11,880 bases of DNA from Helicobacteraceae bacterium (GCA_003250175.1 QKHD01000030.1:1-11880); one strand, 5' to 3'; shown: positions 1-7,495, counted from the first letter of the stretch. A program made the numbers and translations. The notes: generated by a model not told the origin, from the sequence alone.

Positions 1-960
1 GGTCTCATCGCAGGCGATGCCGCTGGCACCCACCGCCATGGCCAGACGGCCCCAGTTGGGGTCCTGACCGAAGAGTGCGGTTTTAACCAGCAGGGAGTTG
101 CTGATCATTTTGGCCGCCTTTTTGGCCTCGTCGGTGTTCATGGCTCCGGATACCTCAAAGGCAACCAGCTTGGTAGCCCCTTCGCCGTCACGTACCAGCT
201 CCAGGGCCAGGTGGTGCAGCGCCATGCGTAGCGCCTCTTCAAAGGCGGCGGCATGGTAAGCACCGCTCTTGCCGTTGGCGTAGACAAAGACCGAGTCGTT
301 GGTGGACATATCGCCGTCGACGCTGACGGCGTTGAAGCTGCTGTCGATGCAGCGCTCCAAAATCCCCTGCAGCTCCGGACGCTCCACTTTGGCGTCGGTG
401 GTGACGTAGCAGAGCATGGTGGCCATGTTGGGGGCGATCATCCCCGCACCCTTGGCCATGGCACCCATTCGGAAACTTTCGCCGCTTTCGAGCTGGACTT
501 CAAAGGCGATCTGCTTGTCCCAGCGGTCGGTGGTCATGATCGCCTTGGCGGCGTTGTGACCGTTGCGGGCGTTAAAATCAAACTGCTTGATACCGGCTTT
601 GATCTTCTCCACGGGCATAAAGGAGCCGATGACGCCGGTGGAGCACATCATGGGGTTTTCATAGGGTACGTCAGCCAGAATCGCTTCGATGTCCTTGAAG
701 CCCTGTTCGCCGGTCATGGCGTTGGCATTCTTGGAGTTGATCAGCATAAACTGGCTCTTTTTCAGTACCTTTTTTCTCGCATCGACAACCGGAGCCGCCG
801 CGAAGCGGTTGGTGGTAAAGACCGCCGCCACGTCGCAGGGAACCTCGCTTCGGAAAAAGGCCAGGTCGAACCCCTCCTTTTTCAGGCCGCAGTTGATCCC
901 GTCGGCAAAGAAGCCCTGTGCCGCCGTGATACCGCCGTCGATGGGAAAAATTTTAAACAT
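1..960 (-). CDS. argJ: Bifunctional ornithine acetyltransferase / N-acetylglutamate synthase ArgJ (partial, C-terminus cut by window edge)
   Basis: ArgJ moves the acetyl group from N-acetylornithine to glutamate in the cyclic arginine pathway, in the cytoplasm. Reading the minus strand from ATG at 960 gives 320 residues before the window ends; the family is usually about 390-410, so some 70-90 C-terminal residues are missing. The self-cleavage site that splits the precursor into alpha and beta chains is clear: residues 177-183 read APNMATM, with Thr181 as the expected N-terminal nucleophile of the beta chain. The CSTGVIG stretch (106-112) and the Lys-Gly-Ala-Gly-Met run (170-174) before the cleavage site are also typical. 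Start choice: an AGGG-like Shine-Dalgarno lies just upstream and a TATAAT box is at 989-994. The gene is divergent from trmL. Whether the enzyme is mono- or bifunctional cannot be told from sequence alone. Confidence 0.95.
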   Translation of the reverse strand, partial: MFKIFPIDGGITAAQGFFADGINCGLKKEGFDLAFFRSEVPCDVAAVFTTNRFAAAPVVDARKKVLKKSQFMLINSKNANAMTGEQGFKDIEAILADVPYENPMMCSTGVIGSFMPVEKIKAGIKQFDFNARNGHNAAKAIMTTDRWDKQIAFEVQLESGESFRMGAMAKGAGMIAPNMATMLCYVTTDAKVERPELQGILERCIDSSFNAVSVDGDMSTNDSVFVYANGKSGAYHAAAFEEALRMALHHLALELVRDGEGATKLVAFEVSGAMNTDEAKKAAKMISNSLLVKTALFGQDPNWGRLAMAVGASGIACDET

Positions 961-971
961 TAATCACCCTT

Positions 972-980
972 TGATAGAAT
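972..980 (+). promoter_or_regulatory. Predicted extended -10 promoter of trmL
   Basis: TGATAGAAT fits the extended -10 pattern TGnTAnAAT. It would start transcription near 987 and give a leader of about 26 nt to the ATG at 1013. It lies inside the argJ leader, so the two promoters overlap. No -35 is obvious. Confidence 0.35.
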
Positions 981-988
981 TTCACGAA

Positions 989-994
989 ATTATA
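989..994 (-). promoter_or_regulatory. Predicted -10 box of argJ
   Basis: The minus strand reads TATAAT, a perfect -10 hexamer, about 28 bp before the argJ ATG, implying a leader of roughly 22 nt. A TTGACC at 1015-1020 is 20 bp away, too far for a standard -35, so this is probably a -10-driven promoter as is common in Campylobacterota. Confidence 0.45.
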
Positions 995-1012
995 CAGCAA
1001 ACGAGTATGAAA

Positions 1013-1486
1013 ATGGTCAATATCGTCCTGGTCAGCCCCAAAATCCCCCAAAATACCGGAACCATCGGCCGGACCTGTGTCAGTACGGGGGCAACCCTGC
1101 ACATCGTCAAGCCCATTCCCTTCGAACTGGATGAAAAACGCATCCGCCGGGCGGGCCTGGATTATTGGCCGAAACTGGATCTGCATGTGTGGGAGAGTAT
1201 CGAGGATTTTTGGACGGCCCACCCCATGGATGATCGCCATTTTTTCGCCACGACCAAAACAACGCAGAGCTATTTCGAGGTGGAGTTTTTACCGGGGGAT
1301 TTTATCTATTTCGGCAGTGAGGATACGGGGCTTCCGGAGGGGCTGATGGCCCGGCGCGAAACGGGGAAGATCACCATCCCCATGCGCAAGGAGTTCCGGA
1401 GCCTCAATCAGTCCAATGCGGTCTCCATTGTACTCTATGAAGCAGTCCGGCAGAACATCGCCCTGACCGACTCCTGGCGGGATTAG
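1013..1486 (+). CDS. trmL: tRNA (cytidine/uridine-34 2'-O)-methyltransferase TrmL (SPOUT family)
   Basis: TrmL methylates the 2'-OH of wobble nucleotide 34 in certain leucine tRNAs using S-adenosylmethionine. The 157-residue product has the length of E. coli TrmL and the same plan: an N-terminal MVNIVLVSP strand, PQNTGTIGRTC, RRAGLDYW, the knot motif FGSEDTGLPEGL and the C-terminal IPMRKEFRSLNQSNAVSIV, which together form the SAM-binding trefoil knot. Start choice: an in-frame ATG at 1007 precedes ATG 1013, but 1013 matches the family N-terminus and has a GAG at 7 bp, while 1007 has no usable ribosome site. The reading frame stays open far upstream across argJ, but that stretch is antisense shadow. 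The stop overlaps the stop of the convergent response regulator gene. Confidence 0.93.
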   Translation: MVNIVLVSPKIPQNTGTIGRTCVSTGATLHIVKPIPFELDEKRIRRAGLDYWPKLDLHVWESIEDFWTAHPMDDRHFFATTKTTQSYFEVEFLPGDFIYFGSEDTGLPEGLMARRETGKITIPMRKEFRSLNQSNAVSIVLYEAVRQNIALTDSWRD

Positions 1487-1854
1487 GCCAGAAGCTCTTT
1501 TAACTTTTTCTCCACAGTGCTGAGGCTTTCGAAGGGCTTGAGTACATACCCCTCTGCTCCCAGCTTGTGGGAGTTGAGTACGCGGTCCAGGCTGGAGTAC
1601 GCGGTCATCATCAACACCTTGGTCTCCGGAGCCTTCTCTTTGATCTCCTTGAGCACTTCGATGCCGTCTTTTTGGGGCATCATAATGTCGAGCAGAACGA
1701 TATCGTACGTGCCCGCCTTGAGACTTCCCAGTGCCGTGACCGGGTTGGAATAGGTCGTTACCTTATAGTTTTCGTTCTTTTTAAAGAACTTTTCCAGCAT
1801 ATTGAGAATCTGCACCTCATCATCGATGACGGCAATATTAATCTTGTCTGCCAC
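1483..1854 (-). CDS. Single-domain CheY-like response regulator
   Basis: A 123-residue lone receiver domain that takes phosphate from a histidine kinase and has no DNA-binding or enzymatic output. The acidic pocket is Asp11-Asp12, the phospho-acceptor is Asp56 (in LLDIMMP), and the switch residues Thr84 and Lys106 are present. Tyr103 in GYVLKPF sits near the CheY output surface. Translation starts at GTG (1854), because the next upstream sequence is the chemoreceptor stop; an AAAGGTG Shine-Dalgarno overlaps that stop, leaving only 3 bp between the genes. This suggests coupled translation with the CZB chemoreceptor and a shared pathway. It could be an auxiliary CheY or a phosphate sink; its kinase cannot be named. 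The 3' end overlaps trmL by 4 bp, tail to tail. Confidence 0.9.
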   Translation of the reverse strand: MADKINIAVIDDEVQILNMLEKFFKKNENYKVTTYSNPVTALGSLKAGTYDIVLLDIMMPQKDGIEVLKEIKEKAPETKVLMMTAYSSLDRVLNSHKLGAEGYVLKPFESLSTVEKKLKELLA

Positions 1855-1857
1855 GCG

Positions 1858-3192
1858 TTACACCTTTGCTTTTAGAATATCAACGGCTCCGAAAAGATCG
1901 TCCACCGCCTGGGTCATGAGCTCTTTCGAGCGCTCTTCAACGAGGTTATCCAGATATTTGAAGACATCCTTGCTGGCTGTCTCGATCTTGTGGATGCTGC
2001 GTTCGATCTGCGTGATGGAGCAGACCACTTTGCCGCCGCCGCACTCCTGGGCCAGTTTGTTGGCCTCTTCGTGAACCACACCGTGCGGTTTGTCCAGTGC
2101 CGGGAAGGACGGCATGGTGGAGAAGAGCTCTTTACCCACACCCTGGGTATACCATTTGCCCAGACGGCAGCTGTGGTGATCCACGGCTTTAAACTCGCTC
2201 TGTTCCCCGAAGATCAGGGCGTAGACGTTGTTTTTATAAATGACGTGGTCGGTTTTGGCCAGGGAGATAAAGACCTTGTCCGCGATGCTCATCACCTCGT
2301 AGACGGAGCGGCTCGCATTTTTCTGGAACTGCTTGACCAGATCCTGCATGATGTCGACGTTCTCTTTGGTCTCGTTGACCAGGGAGCTGATCTCTTCCGT
2401 GGAGCTTTTAATCTCGGCGGTTTCCTGCTGCATGGTTTTGACGACGATGCTGATCTCTTTGGTGGCGTTTTGGGTGCGTTCCGCCAGTTTACGAACTTCA
2501 TCCGCGACAACGGCGAAGCCGCGGCCGTGTTCACCGGCGCGGGCCGCTTCGATGGCGGCATTAAGGGCCAGCAGATTGGTCTGCTCCGCGATCCCTTCGA
2601 TCAGGGTGATGACGTTTTGGATTGAGGCGCTGTTTTGGCTCAGGTTTTCCGTGACGGAAACGGCCTGGTCGGTGTTGTCATAGAGTTTTTCCATGGCGCG
2701 GGTGATTTTGTTGTTGTACTCCAGCCCTTTGATGGAACCTTCGGCGGTGGACTTGGAGTCCTGCACCATTTCGTGCAGCTCCTTGAGCAGGCTTTCAAAG
2801 AGGGTCTGGGAGTCTTTGAGGGCGTATTTGATCGTCTCCTGGTGCATGTGAAGCAGATTGGAGCTGCTGGCATCCTTGACATCCAGGCGTTTGACCACAT
2901 AGGCCGTACCGCCGTTGGGAAGGGGAAAGCTCCGGACGCTGCCCTGGCAGTCGCGCACGGAGATCTCTTTTTTGCCGGTCTGCAGCTCGCGGACCATCTC
3001 GTCCATGTCTTCCACCTCTTTGATATTGTTGGAGTGGAAAACAAGGCGGCCGTCTTTAAGTACAAAGGTCATTTCCTTATCGCCCACCGCGGCGACGGCC
3101 TGATAAAACTCTACTTCTCCCTTAAGCCGTGAAATCTCCTCGTGCAGCGTTTCGATTTCGCGGGATTGGTCGTTATTCTTTCCAAAAAACAA
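1858..3192 (-). CDS. Cytoplasmic methyl-accepting chemotaxis protein with C-terminal CZB zinc-binding domain (TlpD-like)
   Basis: A 444-residue soluble chemoreceptor with no signal peptide or membrane helix. Order: coiled coil (about 8-32); a small undefined domain (33-105) that might be PAS-like; helical region; the signalling hairpin tip at 199-240, containing QTNLLALNAAIEAARAGEH and FAVVADEVRKLAERT, which contacts CheA/CheW; then a CZB domain (about 310-430). All four CZB zinc ligands are visible: His316, Cys342 (in CRLGKWY), His370 and His374. Length and layout match Helicobacter pylori TlpD, a receptor linked to oxidative and hypochlorous-acid responses, with the zinc-bound Cys as the reactive site. 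Start is TTG at 3192, supported by AGAGG six bases upstream; no ATG gives the right N-terminus. It is first in an operon with the CheY-like gene and divergent from the receiver-PAS-kinase gene. Confidence 0.93.
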   Translation of the reverse strand: MFFGKNNDQSREIETLHEEISRLKGEVEFYQAVAAVGDKEMTFVLKDGRLVFHSNNIKEVEDMDEMVRELQTGKKEISVRDCQGSVRSFPLPNGGTAYVVKRLDVKDASSSNLLHMHQETIKYALKDSQTLFESLLKELHEMVQDSKSTAEGSIKGLEYNNKITRAMEKLYDNTDQAVSVTENLSQNSASIQNVITLIEGIAEQTNLLALNAAIEAARAGEHGRGFAVVADEVRKLAERTQNATKEISIVVKTMQQETAEIKSSTEEISSLVNETKENVDIMQDLVKQFQKNASRSVYEVMSIADKVFISLAKTDHVIYKNNVYALIFGEQSEFKAVDHHSCRLGKWYTQGVGKELFSTMPSFPALDKPHGVVHEEANKLAQECGGGKVVCSITQIERSIHKIETASKDVFKYLDNLVEERSKELMTQAVDDLFGAVDILKAKV

Positions 3193-3286
3193 TCGGCACC
3201 TCTGTATTTCAATTTGATGTTCGTAAAATTAGGACTAAAACTGCATATAAGCTGATTTTATTAGATCAGCGATTAAGATACACTAA
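3193..3286. promoter_or_regulatory. Divergent intergenic region between chemoreceptor and hybrid kinase, with a hairpin/operator-like repeat
   Basis: This 94-bp AT-rich spacer must hold promoters for both flanking genes. A TATAAG at 3246-3251 is a plausible -10 for the kinase. A perfect 6-bp inverted repeat, GCTGAT (3251-3256) and ATCAGC (3265-3270) around an 8-base spacer, lies just downstream of it and could be an operator or leader hairpin. The kinase ATG at 3287 lacks a strong Shine-Dalgarno. The chemoreceptor promoter could not be placed with confidence. Confidence 0.35.
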
Positions 3287-4942
3287 ATGCATTCCAATAA
3301 AGCAAGCGAGCCCGATGCGACTTTCCATCCCTCCCCAAGCACTTTTGTTACCCCGGGTCAGTTGGTGAGCCCCGTCGTCTTGATCGTCGACGACATCGCC
3401 GACAACCGGGTCTTGATCCACCATGTGCTGCGCCGGGAGAACTACACCATCGTCGAAGCGGGCGACGGGGAAGAGGCGCTGAGCATGGCCCTGCTGCATA
3501 CGCCGGACATCATCCTCATGGATGCCATGATGCCCGTCATGGACGGCTTTGAAGCCAGCCGCCGCATCCGCGAGCACGAGACCATCCAGAACACGCCGAT
3601 CCTCATGATCACGGCCCTTAACGACATGGACAGCAAAATCCGTGCCCTTGAGTGCGGGGTCAACGACTTTATCGCCAAACCTTTCGACCGCACGGAGATG
3701 CTGGCCCGTATCCGCTCGACCATCTCCCTGCATACCAAGCTGATGCGTAAGGAAAAAGAGCTCAAACAGCTCAATCAGGAGCTGGAAGAGCGGGTCGAGG
3801 AGCGCACTAGAGAGCTCAAACGCCAGGAACGCTACAACCGGGCCATTCTCGATTCGGAAGAGAACCTGGTCTGCGTCGTCAGCCACGACATCATTACCGA
3901 CGCCAACCGCGCCTTTACCCGTTTCTTTCCCGATATCTCCGCGGGTTCTTCCCTGCAGCATCTTACCAACCACTTCCAGGCCAGCGAAAAGGACGGGTTT
4001 CTTAACTGCTTTGAGGCGGAGTGGTACCTGGGACTCTTTGACAAAACCAACGACCGCCACAAGCTCCGGATCGAGCACAAGGGCAAGACCCACATCTTTA
4101 ACATCCACGCCACCAACATGCTCTACCACAGCGGGGTCAGCAAGGAAGAGTACGACCACGACAACCGTTTTATCATCGTCTTCAGTGACGTGACGGAGTT
4201 TGAAACCCTCAAAGAGAGCCGCGTGCGCGACATCAAGCTCGCCTCCATCGGGAAACTGGCCGCCGGGATCACCCACGAGATCAACACCCCCCTGGCCTAC
4301 ATGAAGGGCAACATGGAGCTGATGAAGATGGATGTGGACGAGATCGGGGATGAAACCCTCAAATCCACCCTGCTCGAATCGATGGACACCATCAACGAAG
4401 GGATCAGCCGCATCTCCACCATCGTCGATACGGTGCGGGAAATCTCCAAAAAGACCGAGACCAAGCGGGAACCGACCAACATCTACCAGACCCTGATCTA
4501 TGCGCTCCGGATGATCTACAACCGCTCCAAACAGATCTCCAACATCACCCTCAACGGCACCCTCTTTAGCATGGACATGAACCGAGATCAGGAGGTCTAC
4601 GAGGCCAAGGTGGTCAAACAGCGGATCGAACAGGTCTGGATCATTATCCTCAACAACGCCCTGGACGAACTGGCAAAAAGCCGCCAGTTTGACGAACGCC
4701 GGCTCGATATCACCATCGACGAAACCCCGGCAGCGATCCGGATCGAGCTAAAGGACAACGGCGGCGGGATCCGGGAAGACATTATTGAAAACATCTTCGA
4801 CCCCTTCGTCAGCACCAAGACCCACCAGGGCATGGGAATCGGGCTCAATATCGCCAAGAAGATCATCGACGAACACCGGGGCACCATCACCGCGGAAAAC
4901 GAGGATGACGGGGCTAAGTTTACGGTTCTCTTACCCAAATAA
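3287..4942 (+). CDS. Receiver-PAS-histidine kinase (N-terminal response-regulator hybrid)
   Basis: A 551-residue soluble signalling protein. Residues 29-150 are a receiver: Asp35-Asp36, phospho-acceptor Asp79 (LMDAMMP), Thr109, Lys131. Residues 150-185 are a charged coiled coil. Residues 185-305 look like a PAS sensor, ending in the FSDVTEFE motif. Residues 310-390 are the dimerisation/phosphotransfer helices with His330 in GKLAAGITHEINTP. The ATPase domain follows: N box around Asn456-Asn457, G1 at Asp490-Gly494 (DNGGG), F box FDPFVSTK, and G2 GMGIGL (515-520). It has no membrane helix, so the signal is cytoplasmic or arrives by phosphotransfer to the receiver. With the receiver at the N-terminus it may tune its own kinase activity. 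The divergent CheY-like protein is a possible but unproven partner. The ATG at 3287 lacks a clear Shine-Dalgarno, though no better start exists before the receiver. Confidence 0.92.
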   Translation: MHSNKASEPDATFHPSPSTFVTPGQLVSPVVLIVDDIADNRVLIHHVLRRENYTIVEAGDGEEALSMALLHTPDIILMDAMMPVMDGFEASRRIREHETIQNTPILMITALNDMDSKIRALECGVNDFIAKPFDRTEMLARIRSTISLHTKLMRKEKELKQLNQELEERVEERTRELKRQERYNRAILDSEENLVCVVSHDIITDANRAFTRFFPDISAGSSLQHLTNHFQASEKDGFLNCFEAEWYLGLFDKTNDRHKLRIEHKGKTHIFNIHATNMLYHSGVSKEEYDHDNRFIIVFSDVTEFETLKESRVRDIKLASIGKLAAGITHEINTPLAYMKGNMELMKMDVDEIGDETLKSTLLESMDTINEGISRISTIVDTVREISKKTETKREPTNIYQTLIYALRMIYNRSKQISNITLNGTLFSMDMNRDQEVYEAKVVKQRIEQVWIIILNNALDELAKSRQFDERRLDITIDETPAAIRIELKDNGGGIREDIIENIFDPFVSTKTHQGMGIGLNIAKKIIDEHRGTITAENEDDGAKFTVLLPK

Positions 4943-4975
4943 AGAGCTTTGTTCCACCCCGCCCCTTTTTAGCAC

Positions 4976-4988
4976 TTTTTGGCATAAT
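4976..4988 (+). promoter_or_regulatory. Predicted purH promoter (T-rich extended -10)
   Basis: TTTTTGGCATAAT resembles the Campylobacterota vegetative promoter, which uses a T-stretch plus an extended -10 (TTTTGnTATAAT) with no fixed -35. It would give a leader of about 28 nt before the purH ATG at 5023, which has AGGA about 9 bp upstream. The 80-bp spacer shows no convincing terminator for the kinase gene. Confidence 0.5.
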
Positions 4989-5022
4989 TCCATAAAAATA
5001 ACTTCCCTTAGGACTTGCCATA

Positions 5023-6558
5023 ATGAAACGCGCACTGCTTTCCGTAAGTGACAAAACGGGCATCGTCGAGTTTGCCCGCTCCCTCGTCTCCCTCAATTTT
5101 GAAATCGTCAGCACCGGCGGTACCCTCAAAACCCTCAACGATGCCGGCATCAACGCCATCGATATCTCCGAAGTAACGAAGTTTCCGGAGATGCTGGACG
5201 GCCGCGTCAAGACCCTGCACCCCATGGTTCACGGCGGAATCCTCCACATCCGTGGCAACGCCAAGCACATCGAAACCATCAACCAGCACGGCATCGGCGC
5301 CATCGATCTGGTCTGCGTCAACCTCTACCCTTTTAAAGCGACCACCCTTCGCACCGACGACTTCGCGGAAATCATCGAAAACATCGACATCGGCGGCCCC
5401 GCCATGGTCCGCAGTGCGGCCAAAAACTTCCAGGACGTTCTCATCGTCACCAGCAACAGCGACTTCACTCCGGTGATTGATGCCCTTAAAAACGGCACCG
5501 ACACCTTCGAATTCCGCCGCAGCCTGATGATCAAAGCCTACGAGCACACCGCGGCATACGACAGCATGATCGCCACCTACATGAGCCGCCGTTTCAACGA
5601 AAGCTCCGACGCGGAGTTCATCTCCGGAAACCTCGTCCAAAGCCTGCGCTACGGCGAAAACCCCCACCAGAAGGGGGCGCTCTATCAGTTTGACAACTTC
5701 TACGACAACTACTTTAAAGTGATTAAGGGCGAACCCAGCTTCAACAACCTCACCGACATCTCCGGAGCGGTCAAGATCGCCACGAGCTTTGGCGCCGACC
5801 CTTGTGTCACCATCGTCAAGCACGGCAACCCCTGCGGCTGCGCGATTAAAGCCAACCTCTACGACTCCTACGTCGAAGCCCTGAAATGCGACCCTGTTTC
5901 CGCATTCGGCGGCGTGGTGGCGGTGAACGGAACCGTGACCAAGCAGATGGCGGAAAAGATGAACGAACTCTTCCTCGAAGTCATCGTCGCCGCGGCCTTT
6001 GACGCGGATGCCCTGGAGGTCTTCGAAAGCAAAAAGCGCCTCAAGCTCTTCACCCTGAACAAAAACGGCCTGCTGGCCACTCCGGATGACAAGTACGACT
6101 TCAAACACGTTCTGGGCGGCTTTGTCTTCCAGGATACGGACGCGGTCAAAGAAAACGAAGTAAAAAATGCGGAGAAAAAGGGCAAGCACAGCGCCGACGC
6201 CGCCATGATGAAAGACCTGGAGATCGCCTACAAGATCGCAGCGGGAACCAAGTCCAACTGCGTGACCTATGTTAAAGACGGAGCGCTCGTTGCCATCGGT
6301 ATGGGGATGACCAGCCGCGTCGATGCGGCCCAGTGTGCCCTGAAAAAAGCGAAGGAGATGGAGCTGGACGTAACCGGCGCGGCCATGGCCAGCGAAGCCT
6401 TCTTCCCCTTCCGGGACTCCATCGACGCCGCAGCGGGCGCCGGGGTCAAGGCGATTATCGAACCGGGCGGCAGTGTCCGGGATGACGAAGTGATCGCCGC
6501 AGCCGATGAACACGGCATCGCCATCTACTTCTCCGGAACCCGCCACTTCCTGCACTAA
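5023..6558 (+). CDS. purH: Bifunctional AICAR formyltransferase / IMP cyclohydrolase PurH
   Basis: PurH catalyses the last two steps of de novo purine synthesis: formylation of AICAR with 10-formyl-tetrahydrofolate, then ring closure to IMP. The 511-residue protein is complete, slightly shorter than the 529 of E. coli. Residues 1-200 form the IMP cyclohydrolase (MGS-like) domain with SVSDKTGIVEFA, VSTGGT, FPEMLDGRVKTLHP and the IDIGGPAMVR loop. Residues 205-511 form the transformylase with SLRYGENPHQ, the catalytic Lys266-His267 in KHGNPCG, DPVSAFGG, and the C-terminal SEAFFPFRDSID and EPGGSVRDDEV ending in SGTRHFLH. It stands alone between the kinase and a terminator, so it is probably monocistronic. 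All three Ser-Gly pairs in the protein are spelled TCC-GGA, part of the word bias described in the findings. Confidence 0.98.
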   Translation: MKRALLSVSDKTGIVEFARSLVSLNFEIVSTGGTLKTLNDAGINAIDISEVTKFPEMLDGRVKTLHPMVHGGILHIRGNAKHIETINQHGIGAIDLVCVNLYPFKATTLRTDDFAEIIENIDIGGPAMVRSAAKNFQDVLIVTSNSDFTPVIDALKNGTDTFEFRRSLMIKAYEHTAAYDSMIATYMSRRFNESSDAEFISGNLVQSLRYGENPHQKGALYQFDNFYDNYFKVIKGEPSFNNLTDISGAVKIATSFGADPCVTIVKHGNPCGCAIKANLYDSYVEALKCDPVSAFGGVVAVNGTVTKQMAEKMNELFLEVIVAAAFDADALEVFESKKRLKLFTLNKNGLLATPDDKYDFKHVLGGFVFQDTDAVKENEVKNAEKKGKHSADAAMMKDLEIAYKIAAGTKSNCVTYVKDGALVAIGMGMTSRVDAAQCALKKAKEMELDVTGAAMASEAFFPFRDSIDAAAGAGVKAIIEPGGSVRDDEVIAAADEHGIAIYFSGTRHFLH

Positions 6559-6592
6559 AAATCTTGCTCCGGAGCGGCAGGCTCCGGAGCAA
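6555..6592 (-). terminator. Intrinsic terminator between convergent qorB and purH
   Basis: A perfect 12-bp inverted repeat, TTGCTCCGGAGC (6564-6575) and GCTCCGGAGCAA (6581-6592), surrounds a 5-base loop. On the minus strand it is followed after two bases by a run of five Ts (6557-6561), so it should end qorB transcripts. On the plus strand the downstream bases are CCTTAG with no U-tract, so it would stop purH transcripts only weakly, though the hairpin may protect the 3' end. The T-run overlaps the purH stop codon. Confidence 0.85.
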
Positions 6593-6594
6593 CC

Positions 6595-7449
6595 TTAGCC
6601 CTGCAGCGCTGCCTTGACGCAGGCTTTGAGCGGTGTGGTTGCCTCACCGATCAAACGGCTCAGGGTCTTGCTCTCATCAAACAATCCCCCCTTGGATGCA
6701 CCCGTATCCGACTCACTCAACAGTTTTGCCACAAAATCCGGAAGCCCCGCTCCCAGCAATGCCTGCTCATATTCTGCTTCGCTCATGTTGACGTAGGCGA
6801 CGGCCTTGCCGCTGACCTCGCTGATGGTTGCCGCTAGCTCGCTCAGGGTATAGGCCTCATCACCCGCCAGTTCGTAGACCGCTCCGGATTGAACGGGCGA
6901 CGTCAGCACCACCGCGGCTGCCTTGGCATAGTCAGCCCGCGCGGCGGAAGCGATTTTTCCCTCCCCTGCGCAGCCGATCACCGCACCGTGGGCCACGGCC
7001 ATACCGGCGGCCAGGGTGTAGTTTTCCGTGTACCAGCCGTTGCGAAGCAGCGTATAGGGGATTCCGGAGACTTTGATCAGCGCTTCGGTCGCTTTATGCT
7101 CGTTGCCCAGCGGCAGGGGCGTGGTATCGGCATGGAGAATGCTCGTATAGGCCAGAAGCTCAAGCCCCGTCTTGGCTGCCGCCTCGATCACGTTTTTGTG
7201 CTGGGCTAGACGCTGCCCAACTTCGGATGAGGAGATCAGCAGCAGCCGGGTCACCCCTTCCAGCGCCGCCGGGATGCCGGAAGCGTCGGCATAATCCAAC
7301 GTCCGGAGCTGCACACCGCGCTGGCCCAAATCTTCAATCTTCTTAACATCGCGGGCCGCCGCAATAATCTCCGACGCATCCACGCGCTGCAAAAGTTCTT
7401 CAATCACCAATCGGCCCAGCTGACCGGATGCACCTGTTACTAAAATCAT
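6595..7449 (-). CDS. qorB: NAD(P)H:quinone reductase QorB-like (NmrA/atypical SDR family)
   Basis: The 284-residue product closely follows E. coli QorB (YtfG, 286 residues), which reduces quinones with NADPH. Visible matches are the N-terminal Rossmann motif TGASGQLG (5-12), LLLISSSEVGQR, AYTSILHADT, YTLLRNGWYTENY, GKIASAARADYA, VYELAGD and GASKGGLFDESKTLSRLIG. Start choice: ATG at 7449 begins MILVTGASG, as the family does, and has AAGGAG five bases upstream; the longer in-frame start at 7506 would run through the operators and promoter. The likely -10 is TATACT (minus strand, 7496-7501) with TTGACC (7520-7525) as -35. The gene is divergent from a TetR regulator, and two operators in the gap suggest it is that protein's target. 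The probable job is detoxification of quinones or other electrophiles. Confidence 0.93.
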   Translation of the reverse strand: MILVTGASGQLGRLVIEELLQRVDASEIIAAARDVKKIEDLGQRGVQLRTLDYADASGIPAALEGVTRLLLISSSEVGQRLAQHKNVIEAAAKTGLELLAYTSILHADTTPLPLGNEHKATEALIKVSGIPYTLLRNGWYTENYTLAAGMAVAHGAVIGCAGEGKIASAARADYAKAAAVVLTSPVQSGAVYELAGDEAYTLSELAATISEVSGKAVAYVNMSEAEYEQALLGAGLPDFVAKLLSESDTGASKGGLFDESKTLSRLIGEATTPLKACVKAALQG

Positions 7450-7472
7450 TGTATCTCCTTGGGTTTTATCAG

Positions 7473-7488
7473 TTGACCGATCGGTCAA
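7473..7488. promoter_or_regulatory. Operator 1: perfect 16-bp palindrome in the qorB leader
   Basis: TTGACCGATCGGTCAA is a perfect palindrome immediately downstream of the predicted qorB transcription start (about 7489). A repressor bound here would block the start or early elongation of qorB. It is almost identical to operator 2, 37 bp away centre to centre, and both lie between qorB and its likely TetR regulator. Confidence 0.85.
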
Positions 7489-7495
7489 TTTCCGA

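Noticed and set aside
253..963. A 236-codon plus-strand open frame over argJ
   Set aside because: The minus strand encodes ArgJ continuously, with the conserved cleavage site. The plus frame is its shadow.
689..1012. Upstream in-frame extension of trmL
   Set aside because: It overlaps argJ in antisense and adds more than 100 residues absent from the TrmL family. The start at 1013 matches the family N-terminus.
3266..4276. A 336-codon open frame antisense to the hybrid kinase
   Set aside because: It opposes clear receiver and PAS sequence, has a repetitive Val/Asp/Gly composition and no ribosome site of note.
5008..6555. A 515-codon open frame antisense to nearly all of purH
   Set aside because: PurH motifs on the plus strand are complete from end to end. 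The antisense frame mirrors its codon bias and has a low-complexity Val/Gly/Asp/His-rich product with no recognisable motif.
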